In this document: one piece after another, positions 33,537-42,911 of the stretch | Numbering within the stretch: the first letter of the stretch is position 1 | Layout of the letters: every line of letters starts with the position of its first letter | From: JAFDVL01 sp031409955 | GTDB taxonomy: Bacteria > Acidobacteriota > Blastocatellia > RBC074 | Length of the DNA: 64,000 nucleotides | Direction of reading: 5' to 3' | Assembly (NCBI GenBank): GCA_031409955.1 | Contig: JANNYF010000158.1 | Coordinates: forward strand, 1 to 64,000 | Position numbers and translations under genes: made by a program | Notes under the pieces: model-generated | The model's input: the letters and a program-made list of their open reading frames with translations, nothing else | The model's database searches: none | Told to the model about the DNA's origin: nothing

Positions 33537-33860
33537 TTACTTCTTTTCTTCGGGCGCTTCTTGTAAGCCTGCAATAGAGCTTTGCGTGACATCAATTTTG
33601 ACGGCGGGGTTCTCCGCAATCTTGAGCTGGATTTTCGGCTCTTTGTCTCGAACAATCGAGATCGTGCCGTAAATGCCGCCCGATGTGATGACTTTGTCGC
33701 CGACTTTCAAGCTGCCGAGCAGACCTTGCAACGCCTGTTGTTTGCGGCGCTGCGGAAGGATAATCATGAAATAGAAAAGCGCAAAAATAGCGATGATCGG
33801 CAGGAACTGCACGATAAACGCTCCGGCTTGCAACCAAATCAAGGCAATCTGTAGTGACAT
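33537..33860 (-). CDS. yajC: Preprotein translocase accessory subunit YajC
   Basis: 107 residues, usual length. One membrane helix (QFLPIIAIFALFYFMIILP, ~18-36) followed by QRRKQQALQGLLGSLKVGDKVITSGGIYG, split here as the family core, and a basic tail. It associates with SecDF. It lies between tgt and secD, the common order. Confidence 0.94.
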   Translation of the reverse strand: MSLQIALIWLQAGAFIVQFLPIIAIFALFYFMIILPQRRKQQALQGLLGSLKVGDKVITSGGIYGTISIVRDKEPKIQLKIAENPAVKIDVTQSSIAGLQEAPEEKK

Positions 33861-33918
33861 ATATTGGGGCGGGTTCTACTTTCCTTGCAAGATAATCTCA
33901 GGGGTCGTTGGCGCCGTT

Positions 33919-35109
33919 TCAATTCGCAGCTTCTACGCTTTTGTACTTGCTCAGAAAGCCTGCGCGAAATGCAGTGAATTCGCCAAGCGCGATAGATTGC
34001 CTGATTTGCTGCATCAAGTCAAGGTAGAAGGCTAGGTTATGGTACGAGCAAAGAATGCTCGCCAGCATCTCATCGTTCAAGTACAAATGCCGAATATATG
34101 CCCGCGAATAGCGCCGACAAACGGCACAAGCACAGTCTTCGTCCAGCGGTCTAGCCTCTTTGGCATACTTCGCATTTCGCACGTTCAACTTGCCGCGCGA
34201 GGTGAAGACTTGCCCATTGCGCGCATTACGCGTGGGCATCACACAATCAAACATGTCCACGCCGCGTGCGACCGCTTCCACCAAATCTTCCGGCGTTCCG
34301 ACGCCCATCAAATAACGCGGTTTGTCGGCAGGTAGCAGCGGCGCGATGAATTCGGCTGTGTCGTACATCATGGCCTTTTCTTCGCCCACGCTTAGGCCGC
34401 CAATCGCGTATCCCTCAAAGCCAATTTCCAGCAATTGCTCCAAGCTTTGTTGGCGCAAGTCGTGATAAACGCTGCCTTGAATGATGCCGAATAAAAAACT
34501 GTTGCGCAAACTGTTAGTTTGCGTTGCGTCATCAGCTAAATGCCCGACCGCAAGTTGCTGACTGAACCGATCAAACTCCACGCGCGACCGCCGCGCCCAC
34601 CGCGAAGTCAGTTCCAGCGATTTCTTCGCTTCGTCGTGTGTCGCCGGGTACGGCGTACATTCATCGAACGCCATCACGATGTCGGAGCCGAGCGCGTGCT
34701 GAACCTGCATTGAAACTTCGGGCGAAATAAACTGCTTTGAGCCGTCCAGATGCGAGCGAAACTCCACGCCTTCTTCTTTGATTTTGCGCAATGCGCCGAG
34801 GCTGAAGACTTGAAAGCCGCCGCTGTCTGTCAAAAGCGAACGTGGCCACGCCATGAATTTGTGCAGCCCGCCAAGCGCGGCAATGAGTTCGTGGCCGGGC
34901 CGCAAAAACAAATGATAGGTGTTGCCTAGAATGATGCGCGCGTCGAGCGTTTCCAACATTTCCTGCGTCAACGCTTTGACCGTGCCGCGTGTGCCGACGG
35001 GCATAAAGACGGGCGTTTCGATTTGACTGTGGGCAGTGGTAATGAGGCCGGTGCGAGCCTGAGAGGTATGATCCTGCTGTTGGATTTGAAAAAAAATGTT
35101 TTCGTTCAT
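33919..35109 (-). CDS. tgt: tRNA-guanine(34) transglycosylase (queuine synthesis)
   Basis: 396 residues. Active-site Asp in LLTDSGGFQVFSLG (~residue 92), the second Asp in YLMGVGTPEDLVEAV/FDCVMPTRNARNG, and the zinc ligands in ACAVCRRYSRAYIRHL. It inserts preQ1 into tRNAs with GUN anticodons. A REP unit (34501-34523) is read in frame as ATQTNSLRNS and lengthens the loop just before FGIIQGSVYHDLR by some 15 residues against typical Tgt. First gene of the tgt-yajC-secDF operon. Confidence 0.94.
   Translation of the reverse strand: MNENIFFQIQQQDHTSQARTGLITTAHSQIETPVFMPVGTRGTVKALTQEMLETLDARIILGNTYHLFLRPGHELIAALGGLHKFMAWPRSLLTDSGGFQVFSLGALRKIKEEGVEFRSHLDGSKQFISPEVSMQVQHALGSDIVMAFDECTPYPATHDEAKKSLELTSRWARRSRVEFDRFSQQLAVGHLADDATQTNSLRNSFLFGIIQGSVYHDLRQQSLEQLLEIGFEGYAIGGLSVGEEKAMMYDTAEFIAPLLPADKPRYLMGVGTPEDLVEAVARGVDMFDCVMPTRNARNGQVFTSRGKLNVRNAKYAKEARPLDEDCACAVCRRYSRAYIRHLYLNDEMLASILCSYHNLAFYLDLMQQIRQSIALGEFTAFRAGFLSKYKSVEAAN
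34501..34523. repeat. REP inside tgt
   Basis: A single REP whose stem is perfect (CGCAAACT-GTT-AGTTTGCG), the same variant as the copy at 19021-19043. It is in frame and adds residues to a surface loop of Tgt (inference). Confidence 0.85.
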
Positions 35110-35122
35110 TTGTCAAAGCCGA

Positions 35123-35151
35123 TTATCTATACACATATGCTCATGTATAAT
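35123..35151 (+). promoter_or_regulatory. Promoter and possible operator for brnTA
   Basis: TATAAT at 35146-35151 with a weak -35 (TTATCT, 35123-35128) at 17-base spacing. The -10 ends 7 bases before the brnT ATG, so the message may be leaderless. The promoter overlaps an imperfect palindrome (ATACACATATGCTCATGTAT, 35129-35148) that could be the BrnA operator, and faces the tgt start on the other strand. Confidence 0.5.
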
Positions 35152-35158
35152 CGCAATT

Positions 35159-35461
35159 ATGATTGAGCAGGATGGGATTTTCGAGTGGGATTCCAATAAA
35201 GCCAAAGCGAATTTGGCGAAACACGACGTGAACTTTGCAGAAGCTAAAGAAGCTTTTCTGGATCCAAATGCGCTTGAAATTTATGACCGCCTGCACGCGA
35301 AATATGAACATCGCTTCACTCTCACGGGGTTTACAGGCTATCGCCTGCTGTTTGCAGTTTTCAAAGAATTGCCAGATGGCAGAGTGCGAATTATCTCTGC
35401 TCGTGAAGCGGAAAGGGACGAAAGAGACGATTATGAAAAGAACCTTCTCCAAAACTTCTAA
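35159..35461 (+). CDS. brnT: BrnT family toxin
   Basis: 100 residues. The family start FEWDSNKAKANLAKHDVNF (~8-26) and FAEAKEAFLDP, then RRFTLTG-like strand and RIISAREAERDERDDYE are present. Family knowledge: BrnT is a RelE-fold ribonuclease. ATG 35159 has no Shine-Dalgarno site and sits just after a -10 box. It overlaps brnA by 29 bases, the normal brnTA order with toxin first. Confidence 0.88.
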   Translation: MIEQDGIFEWDSNKAKANLAKHDVNFAEAKEAFLDPNALEIYDRLHAKYEHRFTLTGFTGYRLLFAVFKELPDGRVRIISAREAERDERDDYEKNLLQNF

Positions 35462-35867
35462 GGTAAATGGGACGTCTCAACCAGAAGACGAAATCACTGT
35501 GATTGTGACAGAAAAGCAGTACCTTGAGAAAAAGCGTCGGGGCTTAACGGATGACGAAGTTCTCAAACCTGGAACATATCAGGCTGTGCGGGGCGGTTTT
35601 TTGAAACGACATCCTGAACTCAAACTCCTCCAGCACCCCCCGAAAGTCCCTGTCACTATCCATCTCGATCAAGACATCGTAGATTCGTTCAAGCGCGCCG
35701 CCGAAGCCGAGAATGCCTTGCCGTATCAAACCCAAATCAATCTGGCGTTGCGCCAACATTTGCAGGAACAATCGCTGTCGCTTTCCGTCTCCGACCTGCC
35801 GACCATTAAAACCTTGGCGCGAGCGATTGCCGAAGAGTTGCAAGCCCTCGCGCCCAAGCGAAAATAG
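35433..35867 (+). CDS. brnA: BrnA-like antitoxin
   Basis: 144 residues, somewhat longer than typical BrnA. The C-terminal half holds the ribbon-helix-helix: VPVTIHLDQDIVDSFKRAA then YQTQINLALRQHL. The N-terminal ~75 residues (KTSKVNGTSQPEDEITVIVT...) are the toxin-binding part by analogy, in an order (toxin-binding first, DNA-binding last) usual for BrnA. ATG 35433 is chosen from coupling with brnT; earlier frame is overlap only. Confidence 0.8.
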   Translation: MKRTFSKTSKVNGTSQPEDEITVIVTEKQYLEKKRRGLTDDEVLKPGTYQAVRGGFLKRHPELKLLQHPPKVPVTIHLDQDIVDSFKRAAEAENALPYQTQINLALRQHLQEQSLSLSVSDLPTIKTLARAIAEELQALAPKRK

Positions 35868-35913
35868 TTGTGCGAGAGAATGAAGCGGAGACGAGCTTAG
35901 AAATTGGCCCCGC

Positions 35914-37443
35914 TCAAAATTTTGGCCCCGCTTGTGCCGCCTTTTGTGCCAGCTTCCGCGCCACTTGCATCGCTTCGTCCAGCGGTAAATTGCTGATGCT
36001 CGGACTCCCGCCTGTGTACCCTTGCCCCGCCGTATCCACGCGCAGCGTCGCCAACTGCAAGCGGCGCTCAAAGGGCGATTGACGAACCATAATCACTTGG
36101 CTCTTTTCAATCGGTACAATGTACCTGGCACGTCCCAACCAACCGCGCTGCGTCTGAAAATACTGCGTACCGAGCGCATAGCCAAACTCACGATAGCTCT
36201 TCACGTTGATCCAATACAGCAGCGGTATGAGCAGCAACAACCACAAACCAATCAAGCTTTGTGTGCCTGCGCAAAGCAGTGCAATCACGAGCAACAACAT
36301 CACGACGCCCACTATCGTGCCGCGCCGAATCGCTAATTTAGAAACCTGTTTCCACTCTGCCTCATCAGCCGCAAGCGTTGGAAAAAAGACCGAAAGCAAA
36401 AACGCCAACTCAGCGCGCCGCGCAATTGGCAACAGCACATCGCGGCCTTTGTTGTCGTCGTCGCCTTCTTTTTTGCTGCCGGAAATATCGGCGCGAATGG
36501 TTGCCAACCCGAACCAGCGGCGCAGCATGCTTTCTTCGACCTTCAGCACTTGAATGCGATGGCGCGGCAGGCTGCTGGCACGTCGCGTCAACAGGCCGTA
36601 GCTGCGGTGCAATTCATCGCCGTGCCGCGTCAATGTGTAATTGAAAAACTTCACCACCGAACCAATGATCGAAACGATCATCCCCACCATCGTCACGACA
36701 GTCAGGCCCGCCGCCAGCACGAATAACGCCGCCCGCAAACCTTGCCGGAACATTTCGCCCGCCGCCACTTGCAGCAGTTGGCCCAGCCGCTTGTAAATCC
36801 AATCTGGCAAGACATCATCCGCAAACGCCCAAGCCGTGCCCAGAATTGCCAGCGCCGACAGCAGGTGATTCGACGTCAAGCCGTGCAACACCAAATCCTG
36901 TAAGCCGAGCTTGCGAATCACTTCTCGCTCGGACGTTTCGGGCGTAGCGGCGGATTCGTTTGCCGCTACTTTTTTGGCAGTAGAACGTGCGGCGACGGCG
37001 GCCCGCAATCGTTCTGCTTCCGCGCGGGACAGCACGGATAGCTTTGCTTCCGCACCGTCTGCGCCCGCCGTTTCAATCACAGCTTCGACCACATCGAAGG
37101 CGCGTTGCAAGAGGCTTTGCTCAATGCGGATTTCGTGAATTTGTTCGAGCGGGATGTGGCGTTCTTTGCGTTCGATCAGGCCTTCGCGCGTGACCAGTTC
37201 GCGGCCTTGAATGCGATAGCTGAACGAGAAGTAGCGCATCAATAACGTCACGACTGTGCCGATCAACATTAGCCCAAACAGACCGATGCCGCCCCACCGA
37301 AACTTATTCCCAAGCAGCAAAATCGGAACTGCTGGAATGATCAGTTTGCGCAACGAACTAATCAGCCCCAACACCAGTGTCAGCGGATGCAGGCGGCCTT
37401 CGAGTAGCGCGGCGGTTGATGATGAACGCCTCTCAGGCTGCAT
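35914..37443 (-). CDS. Bacterial PH-domain membrane protein (YdbT-like)
   Basis: 509 residues with three bPH_2 (PF03703-type) units, each after a pair of membrane helices (for example LTLVLGLISSLRKLIIPAVP; YRIQGRELVTREGLIERKE; RHGDELHRSYGLLTRRASSL; YALGTQYFQTQRGWLGRARY). ATG 37443 overlaps the end of the YdbS-like gene by 11 bases. Family knowledge: YdbS/YdbT pairs are widespread inner-membrane proteins of unclear role. Confidence 0.85.
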   Translation of the reverse strand: MQPERRSSSTAALLEGRLHPLTLVLGLISSLRKLIIPAVPILLLGNKFRWGGIGLFGLMLIGTVVTLLMRYFSFSYRIQGRELVTREGLIERKERHIPLEQIHEIRIEQSLLQRAFDVVEAVIETAGADGAEAKLSVLSRAEAERLRAAVAARSTAKKVAANESAATPETSEREVIRKLGLQDLVLHGLTSNHLLSALAILGTAWAFADDVLPDWIYKRLGQLLQVAAGEMFRQGLRAALFVLAAGLTVVTMVGMIVSIIGSVVKFFNYTLTRHGDELHRSYGLLTRRASSLPRHRIQVLKVEESMLRRWFGLATIRADISGSKKEGDDDNKGRDVLLPIARRAELAFLLSVFFPTLAADEAEWKQVSKLAIRRGTIVGVVMLLLVIALLCAGTQSLIGLWLLLLIPLLYWINVKSYREFGYALGTQYFQTQRGWLGRARYIVPIEKSQVIMVRQSPFERRLQLATLRVDTAGQGYTGGSPSISNLPLDEAMQVARKLAQKAAQAGPKF

Positions 37444-37954
37444 CTGTGCCTCCGAGTGCGACCAGGTGATCGCGCAATCGCACGGCCTCTTCGTGCGCCA
37501 GTCCAGGAATCGAGATGCTCGCGTTTTGCGTGCCAGCCGTGTGCAATTCCAAGCGCGCCAAGCCATACATTCGTTCCAGCGGCCCCTGTTGCAAATCCAC
37601 GTGCTGCAAGCGATTCAGCGGCAACAATCGCGTGGTCTGAAATAACTTGCCACTGCGCGTTTCCAGTACTTTGTCGTCAATGCGGTAGCCCCAGGATTGA
37701 TAACGGCGTGGCGGATGCCAAACGCTAAACCACAGCCAAAGCGATGTGATGAAGCCCCAGCCCGCAATCATTAAAACTGCTGCTTTCGGTTCAAAATAAC
37801 TGCCAACCACCACACCGATCAGCGACGGGAGCATAAACACCACGACCGCAATTTGCGCGGCCACGCGCCACAATTTCACGGCGCGCGGGTCAAGCGGCTG
37901 AAATGTTACCAGATCAGGTTGTGGAGTGGATTCAAGCGATGATGGGACTTCCAT
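37433..37954 (-). CDS. Bacterial PH-domain membrane protein (YdbS-like)
   Basis: 173 residues. Two membrane helices (VAAQIAVVVFMLPSLIGVVV and AVLMIAGWGFITSLWLWFSV) precede one bPH_2 unit (WGYRIDDKVLETRSGKLF, then LPLNRLQHVDLQQGPLER). It forms a coupled pair with the larger YdbT-like gene. Confidence 0.85.
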   Translation of the reverse strand: MEVPSSLESTPQPDLVTFQPLDPRAVKLWRVAAQIAVVVFMLPSLIGVVVGSYFEPKAAVLMIAGWGFITSLWLWFSVWHPPRRYQSWGYRIDDKVLETRSGKLFQTTRLLPLNRLQHVDLQQGPLERMYGLARLELHTAGTQNASISIPGLAHEEAVRLRDHLVALGGTDAA

Positions 37955-37989
37955 ACGGGGAAGAAACGAAATTTTTAGAGAGCAGGTTT

Positions 37990-38108
37990 CAGCTCACGTA
38001 GTAGCGAATTCATTCGCTAAAGCTGATAAAGCAAATAAATTTGCAGCTCACGTAGTAGCGAATTCATTCGCTAAAGCTGATAAAGCAAATAAATTTGCTA
38101 CTACGTGG
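37990..38108. repeat. Tandem/inverted repeat between the PH-domain and der genes
   Basis: A ~52-base unit (CAGCTCACGTAGTAGCGAA...) occurs twice in direct order (from 37989 and from 38044), and its start returns as the reverse complement TTTGCTACTACGTGG at the right end. Inner parts TTCATTCGCT and AGCAAATAAATTTG also pair. It could form a long stem-loop. It fills the whole gap. Confidence 0.75.
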
Positions 38109-39458
38109 TTATCGCCGCCCGCGTTGCTGAATGCGAATCGGCGTGGCGAAAAAATCAAACGTTTCGCGCAACCGATTGATTAAATAACGGTCGTAGGAAA
38201 AATGCAGCTTCGCCCCGTTGCGCGCATTCGTGAACAGCACAAACGTCGGCGGCGCAACCGAAGCCTGGGTCATGTAAAACACCTTCAGCCGCGATTTGCC
38301 AGTCGTGGCTTTCGGCTTTTCTAAATGCTCGTTGTAGAACTGATTGAGCTGTCCCGTGCCGACCCGAATGTTGCGCGCGGCATTCGCCTTCGCAATCATT
38401 TCGTGCAGCTTGTGGACGCGTTGCCCTGATTGTGCCGACAGAAAAATGATCGGCGCGTAGTCCAGAAACCGCATTTGGTCGCGCAATTTTTCCTCGAAGA
38501 CTTTGGCCGTATACGTGTCCTTTTCGACCAAGTCCCACTTGTTCACGACGATGATGACCGACGTTCCGGCGTCGTGCGCGTAGCCCGCGATGTTTGCGTC
38601 CATGTGCGTCGCGCCTTCGATGGGATCAATCAACAACAACGCTACATCGGCGCGTTCGATATGTTTGCGCGCCATCACGACCGACATCTTTTCTTCCATC
38701 AATTCGGTTTTGCCTTTGCGGCGAATTCCGGCGGTGTCAATCACGCGCAGCGGCAACACGCCTTCTTTCGGGGAGGGAACCACGCTGTCTACGGCGTCGC
38801 GCGTCGTTCCGGCGATGGGCGTCACGATGACGCGATCTTCGCCGACCAGTTTGTTCACCAGCGAAGATTTGCCGACGTTTGGACGACCGATGATTGCCAC
38901 ATTGATTTCAATTTGTTGCTTCGGCGGCGGCGCGACATCGGGGATGACTTCCAGCGCGGCGTCCAGCAGGTCCGACATTCCCAAACCATGTTCGGCGGAA
39001 ACCGGAAAGACTTGATCGTAGCCGAAGCGGTGAAATTCGCCCGCTTCGTTCGCGGTGCGCGCGGTCTCGGCTTTGTTGGCGACAATAAAGACAGGCTTGT
39101 TGAGCGTGCGGAGATGTTTGGCAATTTCTTCGTCGAGCGGCGAAATGCCTGCGCGCACGTCTACGACAAACAGCAATAAGCTCGCCTCGTCAATCGCGGC
39201 GCGGGCTTGCTTGAAAATATTAGCGGGAATGACGGCTTCGTCATCGGGCACGATGCCGCCCGTGTCTACGACTTGAAAGCCGCGGTCGTTCCATTCGGCT
39301 TTGCCGTAAATACGGTCACGCGTGATGCCGGGCAAATTGCCGACAATCGCGCGGCGTGAACCGACAATGCGATTGAAGAGCGTGGATTTGCCGACATTGG
39401 GGCGACCAATGATCGCCACTGTTGGCAAGCGCTCCGTTGTTTCGATCTGTTCTGCCAT
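38109..39458 (-). CDS. der: Ribosome-assembly GTPase Der (EngA)
   Basis: 449 residues from ATG 39458. Two tandem GTPase domains: GRPNVGKSTLF (~16-26) and GRPNVGKSSLV (~190), each with DTAG/DTGG and NKAE/NKWD motifs, then a KH-like C-terminal domain (KVFYMTQASVAPPTFVLFTN). It works in 50S subunit maturation. The frame is open upstream to 39563 without a ribosome site. Confidence 0.95.
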   Translation of the reverse strand: MAEQIETTERLPTVAIIGRPNVGKSTLFNRIVGSRRAIVGNLPGITRDRIYGKAEWNDRGFQVVDTGGIVPDDEAVIPANIFKQARAAIDEASLLLFVVDVRAGISPLDEEIAKHLRTLNKPVFIVANKAETARTANEAGEFHRFGYDQVFPVSAEHGLGMSDLLDAALEVIPDVAPPPKQQIEINVAIIGRPNVGKSSLVNKLVGEDRVIVTPIAGTTRDAVDSVVPSPKEGVLPLRVIDTAGIRRKGKTELMEEKMSVVMARKHIERADVALLLIDPIEGATHMDANIAGYAHDAGTSVIIVVNKWDLVEKDTYTAKVFEEKLRDQMRFLDYAPIIFLSAQSGQRVHKLHEMIAKANAARNIRVGTGQLNQFYNEHLEKPKATTGKSRLKVFYMTQASVAPPTFVLFTNARNGAKLHFSYDRYLINRLRETFDFFATPIRIQQRGRR

Positions 39459-39557
39459 GCGTTGTTTTGCCCTGCACTGAGATTCGGGTAAGTAAACGCA
39501 AGCATAGAGGAATCTGGTGAGCGGCGCAAATCCGGCTTTTAAGAATAGGAATTTCTC

Positions 39558-39732
39558 ATCCACGAAGACACACGAAGAGCCACGAGGGTTTTCGACAGGA
39601 TGGACAAGATTTTTTGCAGGATTAGCAAGATCAATTCAACCCGCAACATGTCCTGTAAATCCTGGAATCCATCCTGTAAATCCTGTCTACTGCCTTTCTT
39701 CGTGTCCCTTCGTGTGTCTTCGTGGATGAGAA
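39558..39732. repeat. Large hairpin repeat, CCACGAAG family, copy 3
   Basis: Outer arms CTCATCCACGAAGACACACG and the complement GTGTCTTCGTGGATGAG; inner arms with GACAGGATGGACAAG and TCCTGTAAATCC repeats. It lies between the Oar-like gene end and der. Confidence 0.75.
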
Positions 39733-39736
39733 GGAT

Positions 39737-42418
39737 TTACCAACCGATTTGCAGCCCAAAACGAAACGTCCTGCCGTCATTCAGCGTGTTCGTAATCAGC
39801 CCGAAATTCGGGTTCGACAACTCAAAGCCCGGCTCAGCGAATTGTGGCGTGTTGAAGAGGTTGATGGATTCGGCGCGGAAAGTCATGCGCCCATCTTTTT
39901 TGAAAGCCCACGTGCGCACCAGTGTCGCATTGACATTACGAATCGGGCCTTTGCGAAAGACGTTGCGCCCCAGATTGCCGCTTTCTTCAATCGGCTTGAT
40001 GAAGCCAAACGCTGCACGCGGCAGCAGTTGTTTGGACGTGTTCGGATTCGCAATCGTGCGCCCCAAAATCGAAGGGTCAAGGATATTCGGACGGTCGCCG
40101 CCGCTGCCGTCTACGTTGCCAAACCCCGGTGCGTCGGAGCCGGAAACGACATTGAAGGGAATGCCGGTTTTGACCAGCACGACGGCAGAAAAATTCCAGC
40201 CATTTGTGAGCCGATCCAACGGTCTGAACTTGGGCTGTGGCTTGAGCAGATAATTCACGCGCCATAAAAACGCGTGTGTTTGATCGAAGAGGCTCAAGCC
40301 TTTCATGTCGTGGTGATTTTCAAACTCGGATTGGCTGCGCGAATCGCGCGAATCGTTTTCGTAAGCGTTGTTCAGGTAGTTCGAGCCGAGATCAATCGCC
40401 TTGCTGAACCAGTACGCCGCATCCATCGTCAGCCCGTGCCAATTCGACAGCACCAACGAAACGCGCCCGGCATCGAAATAGCCATTCGATGTGTTAACGA
40501 CATAGCGTATTTCGGCAAAGTTGGAATTCGCACGCCGTTGATTGATGGTTGCCAGAGTTTGCGGAGTATTCGCGACGGCGTGTGCCCGGTTTTGATACCA
40601 CATCACGAAGAGCTTATGTGAGCGGCTGCCCACATAACCCAATTGTAATCGGGCGAACTTTGAAAAAGCTTTCCCAAGTTCTGGCTCCCAGCTCAGGTTG
40701 TATTGATACGAATACGGCAACGCCAGTTCCGGCGAAGTTGTATAGACGGTCGCGCGCGCAATCGGGACTTGCCCGCCTTGCGTTAGGCTGCCGAGTGGAT
40801 TGACGAGATTCGGCGTCGTCACATTGATTTTGTTATTCAGCGGCGGGCTGTAGCGGATTTGCTGAAAGGTCGGCGCAAAGATTTCTCCGAAGTGAACGCC
40901 GAACGCACCGCGCAGGACGCCCAGATTTTCGGGCATTCGATACGCAAAGCCGAACGACGGCGCAACGTTGTTCAGGTCGCTGTCATACGGCGCTTGGTTG
41001 AAGTTGTTGACTTCGATGGGGCGCGTCGTCGGTTGATAGCGCAAGCCGAATTGCAAGTTCAACCGTTGACTGAACTGCCAGTTGTCGCCGCCGTAAAACT
41101 GCATATCCCAATTGCGAAAGCCACGATGAATATGCCCGACAGAAATGAGGTAGAGTGACGCTTGTCCGCGCCGCAAATTCTCGACGGCGTCAATCAACCG
41201 TTCCTTGCCCTCTTCGTCCTTGACTACTTCGCTATTGAACGAGAAAAAGCCGCGATGCACGTCAGCTTCACGGCCATTGAGTTGTCGCCGCACAAGGCCA
41301 AAGCCGAATGTCGTCGTGTGCTTGTCTTGCACGCGCCGTACTTGTCCACCGTAGCGAATTTGATTTTGCGCGCGATCAATCGGAATGCTGCCATTCGGCC
41401 CCAAAACCGTTAGCCCGGAAGGAATGATAAATGGCCCGACGGCTCCATCATCCGGCAATAACACCGAAGTCACGCGATCATAACTAGCCGTCAAATAACT
41501 CACCGTTGTTGGCGACCATTGCCGTGTCCAGACGATGCGCGCGACGTGGGATTTGGTGTCGGTGTTTGGGTTTTGCCCGGCGACCAATTGGAACGCCTGC
41601 ACGTTCTGATTGGTGAATTGATATTGCAGCGCAAGCCCGTCTTGCTTGGTCAGCGCTTGATCCACGCGAAAGTTGGTTTGGTGGTTGTTGATCGTTTGCG
41701 GCGAGTTCGTGTTCAGCGCACGCGGATTGATGTCCGTGCGATTCGGCAACTCTTTGGGATAGGCGGAAAGAAAGCGCAAAACAATCACGCGCGTAGCCGG
41801 GTCATCCGTCAGCGGCGTGCGTTCATCGGGACGCGGCACCAGCACATTGCCGTTCACGCTCCCGCGAATTTTGATTTGCCCAGCGTCAATAAAAAGCTTT
41901 GCGTTGCGCCACAGGTTCGTTCCGACATTGAAGCCGTAATCGTTTTCGCGGGCGGGTTTGACACTGCCGACCTGAAAGAACGAGCGCGCCGAAAAAATGC
42001 TGTTGAGATGTGTCCACCGCACTTGCCCGTGCAGCCCGGATTTGAGCGTGCTGGGAATCGTGAGCAGGGTTTTAGGCGCGGTGCCGAATTCTGTGCCGAA
42101 GTAACCTTGCTCCACTTTGAATTCATTGACGATGGTGGCCGTCGTGCCGAGGCGCAGGTTCGCTTCTTTCAGCGAATAATTGTCTATCAAGTTGAACTGC
42201 ACATTTTCGTTGCGGCGGCTTTCGCCCACCGCCGTGTCCGCTTTGCCGAGCAAATTGACATCGCTTTGCTTGCCGGAATCATTGGGCTTGGCCTCAGTTT
42301 CGACGGGCTTGTCGGGCGCTTTGGGTGGCGCAGGAGATTGCGCAAAGCTGCCTGGCAAATGGGCGACAAAAAAAATGATGGCGAGTGTTACTGCCTGAAA
42401 TTTATAGCTACGTTCCAT
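39737..42418 (-). CDS. Oar-like TonB-dependent outer-membrane protein
   Basis: 893 residues with a signal peptide (LAIIFFVAHLPGSFAQ). A short Pro/Lys-rich lead replaces the carboxypeptidase-regulatory domain usual in this acidobacterial family. A plug-like part (NENVQFNLIDNYSLKEANLR) and a long beta-barrel follow, with typical TonB-receptor stretches (QFYGGDNWQFSQRLNLQFGL, LRGAFGVHFGEIFAP) and a C-terminal aromatic strand ending FGLQIGW. It probably takes up large substrates such as oligosaccharides or peptides, powered by the tonB operon at 26-30 kb (inference). Confidence 0.82.
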   Translation of the reverse strand: MERSYKFQAVTLAIIFFVAHLPGSFAQSPAPPKAPDKPVETEAKPNDSGKQSDVNLLGKADTAVGESRRNENVQFNLIDNYSLKEANLRLGTTATIVNEFKVEQGYFGTEFGTAPKTLLTIPSTLKSGLHGQVRWTHLNSIFSARSFFQVGSVKPARENDYGFNVGTNLWRNAKLFIDAGQIKIRGSVNGNVLVPRPDERTPLTDDPATRVIVLRFLSAYPKELPNRTDINPRALNTNSPQTINNHQTNFRVDQALTKQDGLALQYQFTNQNVQAFQLVAGQNPNTDTKSHVARIVWTRQWSPTTVSYLTASYDRVTSVLLPDDGAVGPFIIPSGLTVLGPNGSIPIDRAQNQIRYGGQVRRVQDKHTTTFGFGLVRRQLNGREADVHRGFFSFNSEVVKDEEGKERLIDAVENLRRGQASLYLISVGHIHRGFRNWDMQFYGGDNWQFSQRLNLQFGLRYQPTTRPIEVNNFNQAPYDSDLNNVAPSFGFAYRMPENLGVLRGAFGVHFGEIFAPTFQQIRYSPPLNNKINVTTPNLVNPLGSLTQGGQVPIARATVYTTSPELALPYSYQYNLSWEPELGKAFSKFARLQLGYVGSRSHKLFVMWYQNRAHAVANTPQTLATINQRRANSNFAEIRYVVNTSNGYFDAGRVSLVLSNWHGLTMDAAYWFSKAIDLGSNYLNNAYENDSRDSRSQSEFENHHDMKGLSLFDQTHAFLWRVNYLLKPQPKFRPLDRLTNGWNFSAVVLVKTGIPFNVVSGSDAPGFGNVDGSGGDRPNILDPSILGRTIANPNTSKQLLPRAAFGFIKPIEESGNLGRNVFRKGPIRNVNATLVRTWAFKKDGRMTFRAESINLFNTPQFAEPGFELSNPNFGLITNTLNDGRTFRFGLQIGW

Positions 42419-42461
42419 CTGTCTCTCAACGTTTCCTTTCTCGATTCCCCACGCCTATCTC

Positions 42462-42911
42462 TTACGCCGATTCATCATTGGCAGAAGCGATTTTTTCTGC
42501 GTCAATCGTTTCTTCTGAAGGTTGATTTAATAAGTTTGCCTGCGTTGTTGATGCTGGATTATGCGCCAGAATAATTTCCCGAATTTCCTGGGCTGCAATG
42601 TCGGATTGTTCGGATTTTGAATAAATCGTCACCAAAACAATATCGTCGTTTTCGGTACGGTGGTAGATGATCCGATAACCGCCACTTTTACCTTTGTTGT
42701 TGTCTGAAATTTTTACGCGTACTTTGTATACTTCGTATTGGACTCCGGGAACTTGATCGCCTGGCGTTTGCCCTTGCCCTAAAGCAGTGAAAAGCGGTTC
42801 GAGATCGTTTTTTATGCGCCGATATTTTTTGGCGAGTTGGCGTGTATTACGTTTGAATTCTGGGGTAAATAGAAGCGCCGTCGTGGGTAACTGCTCAGAC
42901 TCGCTTTTCAT
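42462..42911 (-). CDS. RelE/HigB-type toxin
   Basis: 149 residues. TPEFKRNTRQLAKKYRRIKN, GQTPGDQVPGVQYEVYKVRV, KGKSGGYRIIYH and VLVTIYSKSEQSDI are the family order. The last ~35 residues are an acidic tail beyond the usual domain. Family knowledge: ribosome-dependent mRNA nuclease. The start overlaps the upstream antitoxin gene by 17 bases. Confidence 0.82.
   Translation of the reverse strand: MKSESEQLPTTALLFTPEFKRNTRQLAKKYRRIKNDLEPLFTALGQGQTPGDQVPGVQYEVYKVRVKISDNNKGKSGGYRIIYHRTENDDIVLVTIYSKSEQSDIAAQEIREIILAHNPASTTQANLLNQPSEETIDAEKIASANDESA

Noticed and set aside
41519..42574. 351-codon plus-strand open frame opposite the Oar-like gene
   Set aside because: Antisense shadow; composition (Arg, His, Val rich) is typical of reverse reading.
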